DNA of 64,000 nt from BOG-1155 sp963717985. Lineage in GTDB: Bacteria; Desulfobacterota; Syntrophorhabdia; Syntrophorhabdales; WCHB1-27. This document shows positions 17,347 through 27,235 of this stretch, piece by piece. Positions within the stretch are counted from its first letter, which is position 1. Each line of letters begins with the position of its first letter. Position numbers and translations under genes: made by a program. The stretch is taken from positions 186,001 to 250,000 of the forward strand of contig CAVQYC010000006.1 in assembly GCA_963717985.1 (NCBI GenBank), given 5' to 3'. The notes below the pieces were generated by a model. That model was not told the origin of the DNA. It searched no databases and saw only the letters and a program-made list of their open reading frames with translations.

Positions 17347-18572
17347 TTCACCGCAACGCTTACCCTCGATCCACCGCGCAGCCGCCCCGGTGGGTTGACG
17401 ACTACCTGCTCGCCCGCCTTCACCCCTGCCCGCACCTCCACCATATCGCTTAAGGCCCCTCCCACGGTCACGGGGGTTTCAACAGCCCTGCCCTGTCTGA
17501 TCACAAAAACGACAGCCCTGTTGTTCCTGCTGACCACGGCATACCGGGCAACCGCCGTCCTCGGGTTCTCCTCGGCTGCCGTAGGCGGCCTCGAAAGAAA
17601 GGCGACTTTGGCGCTCATCTCCGGGAGTATCCTCCCATCTTCATCGACAAAGCCGACCTTGACCATCACCGTCGCTTTGCTCCTGTCGGCAGTGGGCACG
17701 ATCATGTGGACGCGTCCGCGAAAGCGGGATTCGGGCAGGGCGTCGAGCTGAATCTCACAGGGCTGGCCCACCCGCACCAGCTCCAGGTTCGCCTCCGAGA
17801 CATCGGCTTCGACCTTCAGGGAGCCCATGTCGGCCACCGTAACCACCGCGGCCTTGGCATTTGCCGCCGCGCCGATGGGGGTAACGATGTCGCCCACGTC
17901 CGCGCTCTTTGTCAAGACAACCGCGTTGAAAGGCGCCCGGATGAACGTATATTCCACTGCGACCTCGGCCCCACGGAGTGCCGCCTCACCAGAAGTCACC
18001 GTTGCTTCAGCCGCTTTAACCCCGGCGTCCGCCTTCTTATACCGGGCGAGCGCGGTATCGTGGTCGGCTTGCGAGATAGAGCCCCGCGACACAAGCCCCC
18101 TGGCCCTGTTGATCCCCAGTGTCGCATCGGCAAGCTCCGCCTTTGCCTGATCGAGGTTAAAGCGGGCCGCGCTCACATTTGCCGCAGCCTGGGCCCGGGA
18201 CGCCGTCACGTCGTCGTTTTCCAGCTTTGCGATCACCTGGCCCACCCTCACCCGGCTCCCCTCCTCCACACCGAGCCAGGTGAGCCGGCCCGTCACTTTC
18301 GTCGAGATGGCCGATTTCCGCTGGGCCACGACATAACCGCTCGCGTTGAGAAGCGTGAAGGTCTGGGATGGGTAAACCAGGGTAACCGTCGCGGCCTGTA
18401 CGGTTACGGAAGGCGCAAGCACACCCGCCCGATAGAGGAGACCCAGGAACACCAGCACGACGAGGGACACAACCGCAAGGAATATGGCTTTTACGCCCCG
18501 GCGCCGGCGCCGCGCGTCGCCATGGGGTGATTTCTCTATCCTGAGTCCGGAGAGATCGTCTGCCATCCTCAC
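17343..18572 (-). CDS. Periplasmic adaptor (HlyD/RND-type membrane fusion protein)
   Basis: A 409-residue adaptor anchored by one N-terminal TM (AIFLAVVSLVVLVFLGLLY, about residues 28-46). A biotinyl-lipoyl half (GRLTWLGVEEGSRVRVGQVIAKLEND), an alpha-hairpin rich in alanine (about 120-200), the second lipoyl half (FIRAPFNAVVLTKSADVGDIV) and beta-barrel/MP domains follow. It would bridge the inner-membrane permeases to the outer membrane. No TolC-like gene is present in the window, so any outer-membrane channel must be supplied elsewhere. It is first in the exporter operon; the FKBP gene lies 58 bp upstream on the same strand. Confidence 0.92.
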   Translation of the reverse strand: MRMADDLSGLRIEKSPHGDARRRRRGVKAIFLAVVSLVVLVFLGLLYRAGVLAPSVTVQAATVTLVYPSQTFTLLNASGYVVAQRKSAISTKVTGRLTWLGVEEGSRVRVGQVIAKLENDDVTASRAQAAANVSAARFNLDQAKAELADATLGINRARGLVSRGSISQADHDTALARYKKADAGVKAAEATVTSGEAALRGAEVAVEYTFIRAPFNAVVLTKSADVGDIVTPIGAAANAKAAVVTVADMGSLKVEADVSEANLELVRVGQPCEIQLDALPESRFRGRVHMIVPTADRSKATVMVKVGFVDEDGRILPEMSAKVAFLSRPPTAAEENPRTAVARYAVVSRNNRAVVFVIRQGRAVETPVTVGGALSDMVEVRAGVKAGEQVVVNPPGRLRGGSRVSVAVK

Positions 18573-18630
18573 TTTTCCTCAGCCTTAAGCCGCCGGGCCC
18601 AGCCGTCACGCACTTTTTCGCGGGGTTTGC

Positions 18631-19392
18631 TTATTGCTTTTTGCCCTCTTTGCCCACCTGGCTGCGCGCGCTGCCGGCAGCCCCTCCCGCCTGGGGCGCC
18701 GTCTCACCTATGGAAAGCAGCTCCACCTCAAAGATGAGCATGGCATTCGGCGGGATGACGCCTTCTCCGGCCCCCGCCTCCCTGTATGCGAGCTTCGATG
18801 GGACGAATATCTGCCATTTCGACCCGGTCTTCATCAGCGGCAGTACCTCGCGCCATCCGGGGATCACACCGTTGACCGCGAAGGTAGCCGGCTGGTTCCG
18901 CTTGTAGGAGCTGTCGAACTCGGTCCCATCGATAAAGGTGCCGCGATAATTAACGGTCACCTTGTCATAGGGGGTCGGTTTGTTTCCGCTGCCTGCTTTC
19001 ATGACCTTGTACTGCAACCCGTCCGGCAGGGTCTTTACTCCTTCCTTTTTCTTGTTCTGGCTGAGGAAGGCCTCTTCCTGTTTCTTGTTCTCTTCGGCAA
19101 CCTTCTCCGTCGCCGCCTGTTTTTTTGCAGTCATCTCATTCTTGAACGCGGTCATCGTTTCCTGCGCGTCCTTGTCGCTTATGGCCGGCTTCGCGCCGGA
19201 AAGGACATCCATGAACCCCTTAACAAACAAATCGGCATTAAGGTCGACGCCCTGACTTTGCATATCCTTTGCGACAATCGTCCCTACGATGTAGCTGACC
19301 TTGTCTTTCTGCGTCTTCAGCGCAGCATCTTCCGCAGCACACATGCTTCCCGAAACGAACAAAATTGCACACGCCAATATCCACCTTCTCAT
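18631..19392 (-). CDS. FKBP-type peptidyl-prolyl isomerase (Mip/FkpA-like), second copy
   Basis: A 253-residue exported isomerase with a signal peptide (MRRWILACAILFVSGSMC; the cysteine could be a lipobox-like site, uncertain). A helical N-terminal domain is followed by an FKBP domain with VNYRGTFIDGTEFDSSYKR, active-site tryptophan in GVIPGWREVLPLM and a VIPPNAMLIFEVELLSI end. It shares long stretches with the FKBP at 10494-11192, so the two are paralogues. The C-terminal tail (TAPQAGGAAGSARSQVG...) is extra and low-complexity. It lies 12 bp after the ABC-F gene and is probably cotranscribed with it. Confidence 0.93.
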   Translation of the reverse strand: MRRWILACAILFVSGSMCAAEDAALKTQKDKVSYIVGTIVAKDMQSQGVDLNADLFVKGFMDVLSGAKPAISDKDAQETMTAFKNEMTAKKQAATEKVAEENKKQEEAFLSQNKKKEGVKTLPDGLQYKVMKAGSGNKPTPYDKVTVNYRGTFIDGTEFDSSYKRNQPATFAVNGVIPGWREVLPLMKTGSKWQIFVPSKLAYREAGAGEGVIPPNAMLIFEVELLSIGETAPQAGGAAGSARSQVGKEGKKQ

Positions 19393-19404
19393 GGTAGCTC
19401 CTCT

Positions 19405-21318
19405 TTATCGATTTTGCACTGCCTCGGTCCCTGGTCCGTCGTCAACGTCCCCTGCATCCAGAGCCTTAAGCCTGGCCTCGAATTCTCCTGCCCTTGCAAG
19501 ATGTTCCTTCGAGGCTGCCTCCAACTCCCCGAAAACCTCGTCGATCCTCTTTCTTGCGTCGTGAATGGAAATGGAAAGGGCCGCAATCGTTTTCCCCTGT
19601 CCGACTTGCGTCGCGCGCACAAGCGTGAGGTTGTCGGTCTCTATTCGTTCCTCCAGTTCCATAATCATCTTCTCCAACCTGGAGATCCGCTGGCTGAGCG
19701 GCGCGAGGGCGTGCGAGCGCTCCGCAATGATGGCTGCGCGCATCCGCCTCATCTCTTTCTTCTCTGCCCGCTGCCACTTCTTGTCGGTCCCCTTGTCGAT
19801 CCGGCCGGTTTCAGCGCATCCCGCCTGCTCGTCCTGCCAACCTACCCTCTCCAGAAAATCCCCGTATGTCCCCTCAAAAAGCCACGGCTTCCCTCCCTCA
19901 AAAACGATGAGCCGCTCCGCGAGGGCGTGGAGAATCATCTCGCTGTGGGTGGCGAGGATGACGGCCCCCTCGAAGGCGTCGATGGCCTCAATGAGGGAGT
20001 CGACAGACTCCATGTCGAGGTGGTTGGTCGGCTCGTCGAGGAGAAGCAGGTTTGACGGTGTGGCGAGCATCTTTCCAAGGAGCACACGACTCTTCTCCCC
20101 GCCGGAAAGCACCGAGATCTTCTTCAAAGCCCGGTCCCCCTCGAAGAGCATCAAGCCGCAGATGTTCCGGGCAGTACCCCGACTGAAATCGGGTGTTGCC
20201 TGAAGGATCTCCTCTTCAACCGTCCCCTCCCCGCTGAGGCGGTCGATATTGACCTGCCCGAAATAGCCGGTCCGGAGGTTCGCCGAACGGCCGACAGCGC
20301 CTCGTACAGGTGTGAGTTCACCCGCGAGGAGGCTGAGAAGCGTGGTTTTCCCTTTGCCGTTCTTACCGATAACGCCTATCCTGTCCCGCCTGCCGACAGC
20401 AAAGGTAAGGCCGTCGATGAGCAATGGTCCGCCATCATAGGAGAAGCGCAGGTCCCGCGCCTCTGTGAGCCACTTGCCGGAGAATGGCGCCGCCGGGAAC
20501 TGGAAATCCAGGACCTTCACCTGCTCCAGCCTTTCACGGCTCTTCGTCCTGTCGAGCACCTTGATCTTTGACTGGACCACGCGGGCCCTGGTTGCCTGCG
20601 CCCGGAACCGGTTAATGAATTGCTCCAGATCTTTTCGCTTTCTCTCGTCGTTGACCCGCGTCTTCTCGTACACTTCTTCTTCCTGAAGGATCTGCTGGTA
20701 AAGCTTGTGTGTCGATCCCGCTATCTTTCGTATGCCCCCGCGGTGGATGCCCATGACGTGGGTCGTCACGCTGTCCATAAAGGTCCTGTCATGGGTGATG
20801 AGGATCAATTCACCCTTCCACTCCCTCAGAAATCGGCCGAGCCAACGGACTGAGACGATGTCCAGGTAGTTGGTGGGTTCGTCCAGCAGCAGAAGGTCAG
20901 GCTTCGAGACAAGTACTTTTGCGAGGTTGAGCCGGATTTGGTAGCCGCTCGAAAGCTCCAGGGGGTTTTTCCGGAAATCGGCCTCATCGAAGCCAAGGCC
21001 GAAAAGGATACTCTTGACTTTGTAGGTCTCATCCGTCCCATCCTCGCTTGGCGGCAGGCCCAGGGATGCCTCCCCGAGCACGCTCGCCTTCGCGAAGGAA
21101 AGGGTCTGGGAGAGATAACCTATCGCGTAATTGCGCGGGATATTGACGCTTCCCGAATCGGGCTCTTCCGCACCGGTAATCAATCTCAGCAGCGTGGTTT
21201 TCCCGCTCCCGTTCCTGCCCACAAGGCCCACACGCTCCCCCTCCCCTACCGTGAACGCCACCGCGTCGAAGACGACCTGGGGACCATAAGTCCTTGTCAG
21301 ACTAGCAACTGAAAGCAT
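19405..21318 (-). CDS. ABC-F family ATPase (Uup/EttA-like)
   Basis: A 637-residue soluble protein with two ATPase domains and no membrane segments, so an ABC-F ribosome-associated factor rather than a transporter. Domain 1 has GRNGSGKTTLL and DLLLLDEPTNYLDI but an unusual signature LSSGYQIRL. Domain 2 has GKNGKGKTTLL, canonical LSGGEKSRV and LLLLDEPTNHLDM. A charged linker (about 235-280, rich in R and K) separates them. About 130 C-terminal residues form a coiled coil, as in Uup. Its role is probably translation or ribosome quality control; the exact subfamily is uncertain. Confidence 0.92.
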   Translation of the reverse strand: MLSVASLTRTYGPQVVFDAVAFTVGEGERVGLVGRNGSGKTTLLRLITGAEEPDSGSVNIPRNYAIGYLSQTLSFAKASVLGEASLGLPPSEDGTDETYKVKSILFGLGFDEADFRKNPLELSSGYQIRLNLAKVLVSKPDLLLLDEPTNYLDIVSVRWLGRFLREWKGELILITHDRTFMDSVTTHVMGIHRGGIRKIAGSTHKLYQQILQEEEVYEKTRVNDERKRKDLEQFINRFRAQATRARVVQSKIKVLDRTKSRERLEQVKVLDFQFPAAPFSGKWLTEARDLRFSYDGGPLLIDGLTFAVGRRDRIGVIGKNGKGKTTLLSLLAGELTPVRGAVGRSANLRTGYFGQVNIDRLSGEGTVEEEILQATPDFSRGTARNICGLMLFEGDRALKKISVLSGGEKSRVLLGKMLATPSNLLLLDEPTNHLDMESVDSLIEAIDAFEGAVILATHSEMILHALAERLIVFEGGKPWLFEGTYGDFLERVGWQDEQAGCAETGRIDKGTDKKWQRAEKKEMRRMRAAIIAERSHALAPLSQRISRLEKMIMELEERIETDNLTLVRATQVGQGKTIAALSISIHDARKRIDEVFGELEAASKEHLARAGEFEARLKALDAGDVDDGPGTEAVQNR

Positions 21319-21563
21319 CTGGAATCCTGATCATAGCGATAACTGCAAAAAAACGGCGAACGCCATAGTCTACACGAGATGGGACGGAAGTTCAATCGAC
21401 ACGCAGGGCATTTGGGAATTGTCTACCCTGCTGACCGCATGACATCCGTTCCCTCGGCTATGGGGATGTTTCATAGAAACAACTATCACTCAGGTGATGG
21501 GTGGTAACGCTTTGTGGTAATATAACCAATTATAATTCGATCCGGGAGGGCGTCATCAGCATC

Positions 21564-23225
21564 ATGGACGGCAAGGGTAATCAATTCCGCTTTTATTTCA
21601 TCCTGCTTCTCATCGCAGGGGCGCCGCTTTTTTCTCTGGGCCTTGCCAACCACGGTCTCTGGACCCCTGATGAGCCCCGCGTCGCGGAGATCGGCAGAGA
21701 AATGGCCCTGAATAGCAATTGGGCAGTCCCGACACTCGATCAAAAACCCTTCCTGGAAGAACCACCCCTTTATTATGCGACGATAGGCGCGGTGTTTAAA
21801 GCACTTGGGACCTCTTCGGATAAGATCGTCAGGGTCCCTTCCGCCGTATTCGCTTTCGGCGGCGCCCTTGCCCTCTTTTTCCTCGGCAACCTGTTCTCAG
21901 GGCCAAGAACCGGATTTATCGCAGCCGGAGTCATGGCTACCTCCGGCGAATATTTTCGCGTAGCCCATTGGGTGATTGTGGATGGCGCCCTGACCTGTTT
22001 CATTGTCTGTGGCCTCACGTTTTTCTTCGCGGCATATCTTTCACCCAACAAGGGCAGGAAGTTTCTTTTCTATGTCCTGTCTTATATCTCGTGCACCCTC
22101 GCCTTTTATGCAAAAGGCTTTATCGGGGTTGCCATTCCGGGTCTCGCGGTTCTGGCGTTCCTGATCTCCGACAGGAATATCAAGGAGATTCTCAAAATGC
22201 ATCTGTGGCTGGGGATTGCCGTTTTTCTCGCCATGACCATGCCGTGGTTCCTGTCCCTGTGGCACCAGGGCGGCGGCGAGTACTTGAGGGTCTTCCTCAT
22301 CCATAACCATCTTGACCGCTTTGCGGGGGGATCTACGGGTCACCATCAACCTTTCTACTACTACCTCACGCAGTTTCCCGCAGCGTTCCTGCCATGGAGC
22401 CTTTTACTCGCACCCGTCCTCTTCCGGAGTTTTCGCAAGCCTCGGCCGCTCGATGGCAACTTGAAAAAAGGCCTCCTCTTCGCGCAATGCTGGTTTATTG
22501 CGGGCTTTCTCCTTTTGAGCACGGCTTCGACGAAGCGGGTCCTCTACCTCATGCCCATTTTTGCCCCGATTTCGCTGCTGACTGCCTGGTACATAGAGGC
22601 TACCCTCGTACGAGCCGGGTTCGGCAAGCTCGAAGCCTTCTTCATACACGCCTTCGGCTATATTATCCTCATGGTCAGCCTCGCCACCATACCCCTCTTT
22701 TTCTACGCTTCCAGGAAATACGGGTTCGGCTTGCCTCCGGAACAAACGGCCTGGACGGTCTTCTTAACTCTGGCCGCCCTAGTCCTCGCGCTCATGGCGT
22801 TACGGCGCCTGCCAAAGGATATGGGGCGGTTTTGGGCATGCTCGAGTGCTTCGGTCTTTTCACTCCTTCTCCTCGGTCTGGTGGCGGCAATGCCCCTCCT
22901 CGACCGGTACAAGAGCTTTGTGCCGTTCTGCGGAGCGGTCGGCACCGCTGTCCCCGCCACCACGCCTCTTTACGGGTACCAGCCTGACGAAACTCTGAGA
23001 GGAGCGGTGCCCTTCTATACCAGACGTTTCTTGACGGAAATAGAAACCCTGCCCGCATTGGAGAAAACCATCGGAAAGGCGCACACTGCTTTTGTGGTGA
23101 CAAGGGACAAAAACGGAAAGATCGAAGAGGAGCTGCTTTCCACAGGAAGGTTATCAGTGCTCGCCAGGCAAGGAATGGACGCTACCCGCTCCGTCGTGCT
23201 TTTCACGACCGGTCGCGTCCCCTAA
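21564..23225 (+). CDS. ArnT/PMT-type membrane glycosyltransferase
   Basis: A 553-residue polytopic membrane protein with about 11-12 hydrophobic segments. It carries the family N-terminal acidic motif GLWTPDEPRVAEIGREM in the first periplasmic loop and the later KPPL-like KPFLEEPPLYY. Such GT83 enzymes move a sugar from a polyprenyl phosphate to lipid A or another acceptor in the inner membrane. The neighbouring lipid A operon fits that role, but donor and acceptor are not predictable. I prefer the ATG at 21564, preceded by GGGAGG at 21544; a GTG at 21501 would add 21 residues. It is followed after 122 bp by bamA. Confidence 0.88.
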   Translation: MDGKGNQFRFYFILLLIAGAPLFSLGLANHGLWTPDEPRVAEIGREMALNSNWAVPTLDQKPFLEEPPLYYATIGAVFKALGTSSDKIVRVPSAVFAFGGALALFFLGNLFSGPRTGFIAAGVMATSGEYFRVAHWVIVDGALTCFIVCGLTFFFAAYLSPNKGRKFLFYVLSYISCTLAFYAKGFIGVAIPGLAVLAFLISDRNIKEILKMHLWLGIAVFLAMTMPWFLSLWHQGGGEYLRVFLIHNHLDRFAGGSTGHHQPFYYYLTQFPAAFLPWSLLLAPVLFRSFRKPRPLDGNLKKGLLFAQCWFIAGFLLLSTASTKRVLYLMPIFAPISLLTAWYIEATLVRAGFGKLEAFFIHAFGYIILMVSLATIPLFFYASRKYGFGLPPEQTAWTVFLTLAALVLALMALRRLPKDMGRFWACSSASVFSLLLLGLVAAMPLLDRYKSFVPFCGAVGTAVPATTPLYGYQPDETLRGAVPFYTRRFLTEIETLPALEKTIGKAHTAFVVTRDKNGKIEEELLSTGRLSVLARQGMDATRSVVLFTTGRVP

Positions 23226-23347
23226 AACGCAACACCCCGCTGTCATCGCATGATAATCTCCTGTGCTGCAATAATTGTCGCGGCCCGGAAGGGTCGGTCC
23301 TTTTTACCTTTACAATTTTCCGTTTATCTGTTAATTTTCCTATCTGA

Positions 23348-25597
23348 ATGAGAAAATTGGCTTTTCTTCTTATTTTTTGCTGCATCTCCTGTGGCCTTCT
23401 CTACGCCGCGGAAAATGACAAGGTCGCGAAGGTCGAAATCCTCGGCAACGAGAGGATCGACAAGGGTGTCGTGTACAACGCCGCAAAAACGAAAGAGGGT
23501 GACTCGTACAATCCCGCAAAGATCACGGAAGACCTCAAAAGCATTTACAAAACCGGTTTCTTCAGCGATGTGATGGTCGACGTGAAGGATACAGACAAAG
23601 GCAAGGTGGTCACTTTTATCGTAGTTGAGAGACCTCCCGTAAGCGCCATTTATATCGCGGGGAACAAAAAACTGAAGACCGCCGACATAAAGGACAAGCT
23701 CAAGATAAAATCGGGAAGCGTCATCAACATCGATAAAGTGAAGGAAAGCGTCGAGGAGATCAGGAAGCTCTACGCCAGCAAGGGCTATTATGCGGCAAAG
23801 GTAACCTACGAAATTGATACCAAAGAGGGCTACAAGGCTGAGTTGAGATTTGTCATAGAGGAGCCCGAGAGGGCGTACGTGCGCAAGGTCACTTTTACCG
23901 GCAACAAACACCTCAAGGCAAGCCAAATCAAGGGCGCGATGAGGACCAGGGAAAAAGGCTGGTTCTCCTGGTTTACCGGCTCAGGCATCCTGGACGAGGA
24001 GGCCCTTGAGGAGGACAGAAAGAATATCGAGGCCCTTTACCATGAACACGGCTATGTGAGGGTCAAGGTAGGTGCGCCCGACGTGCGGATTTCCGGCGAT
24101 GGAAAAACCATCTCCATCGCCACGGACATTCAGGAAGGAGAACTGCACAAGATCAGCCAAATCGAATTCAAGGGAGACATTGTCTTCGACGAGCAGGAGA
24201 TCCTAAAAAAACTGAAAAGCAAGGCGGGCAGTACTTTTAAGAGTTCCCTGTTCCAGGCAGACGTGGCCACGCTCACCGACCTCTATCAGGACAAAGGATA
24301 TGCCTTTGTTGACGTTGCCCCTTTTACGGTCATCAATGACGCGGACAAGACGGTGCACGTGACGTTCGATATCGCGAAGGGATCGGAGGTCTACTTCAAC
24401 CGCATCAATATCGTGGGCAATATAAAAACAAGAGACAAGGTCATCAGGCGGGAGTTGAGATTTGCCGAAGGCGACCTCTATTCGTCGAAGAACATAAAAC
24501 TGACTAAGAGAAGGCTCAGGAATACCACATTCTTCAAGTCTGAAGAGCTGAAAACAATCAAGACGGACGAGCCGGACAAGGTAAACCTCGATGTGATCGT
24601 CGACGAAAAACCGACGGGCACCCTTTCCCTCGGCGTAGGTTACAGCACCTATGAAAAAATAATTATGACGGGGTCGATCAGCCAGGAAAATATATTCGGG
24701 TCGGGCGACAAGGCGTATCTGACCGCGTCTCTCAGCTCTATCGCAAAGATTTACAACCTGACCTTCGTACAGCCTTACCCATTTGACAAGAACTTTTCCG
24801 TCACGTATAACCTATTTAACACAGAGAGGATTTTCACCACTTATGATTACAAGGGATCGGGCGGCGGCGTCACGGTTTCCCGCCCCCTCACTGAGTTCAT
24901 AAGGGCGTCTCTCGGATACAGGCTTCAAAAGATCACAGTATATAACATCGAGTCCGATGCCGGAGCCTTTATCCAGGACCAGGCAGGGACGAGCGTCACG
25001 AGCGCCGTCGCCGCCTCTATCGCCAGGAACACGATCGACGATATCCTGAACCCGACCAGGGGTTCAATCGCAAGCGCCATGGTTGAAGTCGCGGGCAGCG
25101 TCTTCGGAGGAGATAACAAGTTCGTCAAATCGGTTGTTACCTATGGGCAGTACATTCCCTTCTACTGGGACACTACATTCTTTTTGAGAGGCACCGCGGG
25201 AAATATCTCGGCTTACGGGGGGACGACCGTCCCTGTCTTCGAGCGGTTTTTCGTCGGCGGCATCCAGACAATGAGGGGGTTCAAATATGGTGAGGCAGGC
25301 CCGACCGACCCTGTGACGGGAGACGTGATCGGGGCGACCGACGAGCTCATCTTCAATGCCGAATGGATTTTCCCTGTGTATAAGCCGGCAGGGCTGAAAG
25401 GTTTCATCTTCTTCGATTATGGCAAAGGGTTTAACGGCACGGGCGGGTTCTCCGAATCCTTAAGGCCGGCGGCAGGATTTGGTATGCGGTGGTTTTCGCC
25501 CATGGGCCCCATCACCGTGGAGCTGGGCTTTAACCTTGACAAGAAGCCTGGTGAGAACTCCAACGTGTTCGACTTTTCAATGGGTAGACCATTTTAA
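23348..25597 (+). CDS. bamA: BamA outer-membrane protein assembly factor
   Basis: A 749-residue outer-membrane insertase. It has a signal peptide (MRKLAFLLIFCCISCGLLYA), five POTRA repeats over about residues 25-420 (for example VAKVEILGNERIDKGVVYN, AIYIAGNKKLKTADIKDKL, VYFNRINIVGNIKTRDKVIRR) and a C-terminal Omp85 barrel. The barrel includes the lid-lock motif region VGGIQTMRGF and a terminal phenylalanine (FSMGRPF), the beta-signal. It starts the envelope operon; skp follows by 11 bp. No strong Shine-Dalgarno is visible before the ATG. The first cysteines in the leader look incidental, not a lipobox. Confidence 0.96.
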   Translation: MRKLAFLLIFCCISCGLLYAAENDKVAKVEILGNERIDKGVVYNAAKTKEGDSYNPAKITEDLKSIYKTGFFSDVMVDVKDTDKGKVVTFIVVERPPVSAIYIAGNKKLKTADIKDKLKIKSGSVINIDKVKESVEEIRKLYASKGYYAAKVTYEIDTKEGYKAELRFVIEEPERAYVRKVTFTGNKHLKASQIKGAMRTREKGWFSWFTGSGILDEEALEEDRKNIEALYHEHGYVRVKVGAPDVRISGDGKTISIATDIQEGELHKISQIEFKGDIVFDEQEILKKLKSKAGSTFKSSLFQADVATLTDLYQDKGYAFVDVAPFTVINDADKTVHVTFDIAKGSEVYFNRINIVGNIKTRDKVIRRELRFAEGDLYSSKNIKLTKRRLRNTTFFKSEELKTIKTDEPDKVNLDVIVDEKPTGTLSLGVGYSTYEKIIMTGSISQENIFGSGDKAYLTASLSSIAKIYNLTFVQPYPFDKNFSVTYNLFNTERIFTTYDYKGSGGGVTVSRPLTEFIRASLGYRLQKITVYNIESDAGAFIQDQAGTSVTSAVAASIARNTIDDILNPTRGSIASAMVEVAGSVFGGDNKFVKSVVTYGQYIPFYWDTTFFLRGTAGNISAYGGTTVPVFERFFVGGIQTMRGFKYGEAGPTDPVTGDVIGATDELIFNAEWIFPVYKPAGLKGFIFFDYGKGFNGTGGFSESLRPAAGFGMRWFSPMGPITVELGFNLDKKPGENSNVFDFSMGRPF

Positions 25598-25608
25598 CAG
25601 GAGGACGT

Positions 25609-26157
25609 ATGAAGAGATATACGGTTTTCGCGGCGTTGTTGATGATGATTTTCACGCCTTTATTGGCAAGGGCTCAATCACCTTCTGTTAAGATCGCCTA
25701 CATCGACCTGCAGAAGGTGATGATCGAGTCGGACAAAGGCAAAGAGGCGAGGAAGTCGTTAAGCACCGAGCTCGAGAAACGGAAGAAAGAGCTGAGCCAG
25801 AAACAGGATGACCTGCAAAAAATGAAGGACGCCCTGGAGAAGCAGGCTGCGATGATCACGCCGGAGGCGCGCGCCGACAAAGAAAAGCAATACCAGACCC
25901 ACCTGAAGGATTATCAGAGGATAACAACCGATTACCAGACCGAGCTGCAGCAAAAGGACCAGGAGTTCACGCAAAAAATCCTGAAGGACCTTGAAGAGTT
26001 AATAAAGACATTGGGCGAAACTGAAAAGTATACCCTTATTCTTGAGAAGACCCAGGGGGGCATCCTCTTCGCATCGCCGTCGGTGGACATTACCGACAAA
26101 GTGATCGCTATGTATAACGAATCGCTGAAACGGAAGCCTGCTGCACCCAAGAAATAA
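25609..26157 (+). CDS. skp: OmpH/Skp periplasmic chaperone
   Basis: A 182-residue exported chaperone with a signal peptide (MKRYTVFAALLMMIFTPLLARA). A short beta strand (VKIAYIDLQKVMIESDKGK) precedes a long charged helical hairpin (about 45-130) that forms the tentacles. The last part (TLILEKTQGGILFASPSVDITDKVIAMYN) closes the body domain. It holds unfolded outer-membrane proteins for BamA, encoded just upstream. A strong AGGAGG site precedes the ATG. Confidence 0.95.
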   Translation: MKRYTVFAALLMMIFTPLLARAQSPSVKIAYIDLQKVMIESDKGKEARKSLSTELEKRKKELSQKQDDLQKMKDALEKQAAMITPEARADKEKQYQTHLKDYQRITTDYQTELQQKDQEFTQKILKDLEELIKTLGETEKYTLILEKTQGGILFASPSVDITDKVIAMYNESLKRKPAAPKK

Positions 26158-26165
26158 GCAAGGGT

Positions 26166-26199
26166 CCGTCGGTTATAAGACCCGTCCCATAACTGACGG
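26166..26199 (+). other. Hairpin between skp and lpxD
   Basis: Bases 26166-26176 (ccgtcggttat) pair with 26189-26199 (ataactgacgg) over 11 bp with one G-T pair and a 12-base loop. No T run follows. It ends 16 bases before the lpxD ATG. It could be a processing site or partial terminator dividing the operon. Confidence 0.55.
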
Positions 26200-26215
26200 G
26201 CAACAATTAAAAGTG

Positions 26216-27232
26216 ATGAAACTAGAAGAGATCGCATCCAGGATAGGGGGGGACGTCGAAGGTGACGGCGAGGCTGATATAAAGGGCATTGCCGGCATCA
26301 AAGAGGCGCAGGAGGGTGATGTCGCCTTCCTCCTCAACCGGGGCTTCGAAAAGTACCTGCCAGGCTCCCGGGCAACCGCGGTTATCGCGGGCCCTGGTGC
26401 AGATAGAACACTCCTCACGGGCAGAAACTACGTCATTGTCGAGAACCCTGCCCTTGCTTACGTGGATGTCGCCGGACTCTTTGAGCCGGCCCTGGAGTTC
26501 GCAAAAGGCGTGAGCGGCTCTTCCTGCGTCTCGGCCGGCGCCGTGATCTCTCCGGAAGCCGCAATTTTTCCCTATGTCTATGTGGAGACGGGGGCTGTAA
26601 TCGGCAGGAACGCCGTGGTCCACCCCTTCTGTTTTATCGGGCGGGATGTGAGAATCGGCGAAGATACGGTAATCTATCCGAATGTCTCCATCTATGACAG
26701 GACGATAATCGGGAAAAGGGTCATCATCCACGCGGGGGTGGTGCTCGGGGCTGATGGATTCGCCTATATATGGGACGGCCAAAGGCATAGAAAAATACCC
26801 CAGTTAGGCGTGCTTGAGATTGAGGATGATGTCGAAATAGGGGCGAATACGTGCGTCGACCGCGCATCGATGGACAAAACGGTGATCAGGCAGGGAACCA
26901 AGATAGACAACCTTGTGCAGATCGGTCATAATGTCGCAATCGGCGAGCATTCGATCATCGTCTCCCAGGTGGGCATAGCAGGGAGCGTGACCGTAGGCAA
27001 AAATGTCATTCTGGGCGGCAAAACAGGGGTAAGAGACCACGTCGTCATCGGTGACAATGTGAGGGCCGCAGGCGGCACGGGGATTACAAAGGACGTCAAG
27101 GAGCATGCGGTTATCTCCGGCACGCCTCATATGCCGCATCGTGACTGGCTCAGACTCCAGGGCTATTTGAAGAAACTGCCGGAGCTTTTTGAACGGATCC
27201 GCAAAATCGAAGAGACTCTGCACAGGGGCTAA
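26216..27232 (+). CDS. lpxD: LpxD, UDP-3-O-acyl-glucosamine N-acyltransferase
   Basis: A 338-residue left-handed beta-helix acyltransferase that adds the second (N-linked) hydroxyacyl chain in lipid A synthesis. The N-terminal uridine-binding domain (1-100) precedes hexapeptide repeats (about 105-300; for example IGRNAVVHPFCFIGRDVRIGE). The catalytic histidine is about residue 238 in LVQIGHNVAIGEHS. A C-terminal helix (RLQGYLKKLPELFERIRKIEETL) closes the trimer. ATG 26216 is chosen; a GTG lies one codon earlier. No clear Shine-Dalgarno is seen, perhaps because the hairpin precedes it. fabZ follows after 3 bp. Confidence 0.96.
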   Translation: MKLEEIASRIGGDVEGDGEADIKGIAGIKEAQEGDVAFLLNRGFEKYLPGSRATAVIAGPGADRTLLTGRNYVIVENPALAYVDVAGLFEPALEFAKGVSGSSCVSAGAVISPEAAIFPYVYVETGAVIGRNAVVHPFCFIGRDVRIGEDTVIYPNVSIYDRTIIGKRVIIHAGVVLGADGFAYIWDGQRHRKIPQLGVLEIEDDVEIGANTCVDRASMDKTVIRQGTKIDNLVQIGHNVAIGEHSIIVSQVGIAGSVTVGKNVILGGKTGVRDHVVIGDNVRAAGGTGITKDVKEHAVISGTPHMPHRDWLRLQGYLKKLPELFERIRKIEETLHRG

Positions 27233-27235
27233 CGC

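Noticed and set aside
23287..23306. Terminator after the ArnT-like gene
   Set aside because: The stem around aagggtcggtcctttt is only about five pairs with a G-T; too weak to call, though a T run follows.
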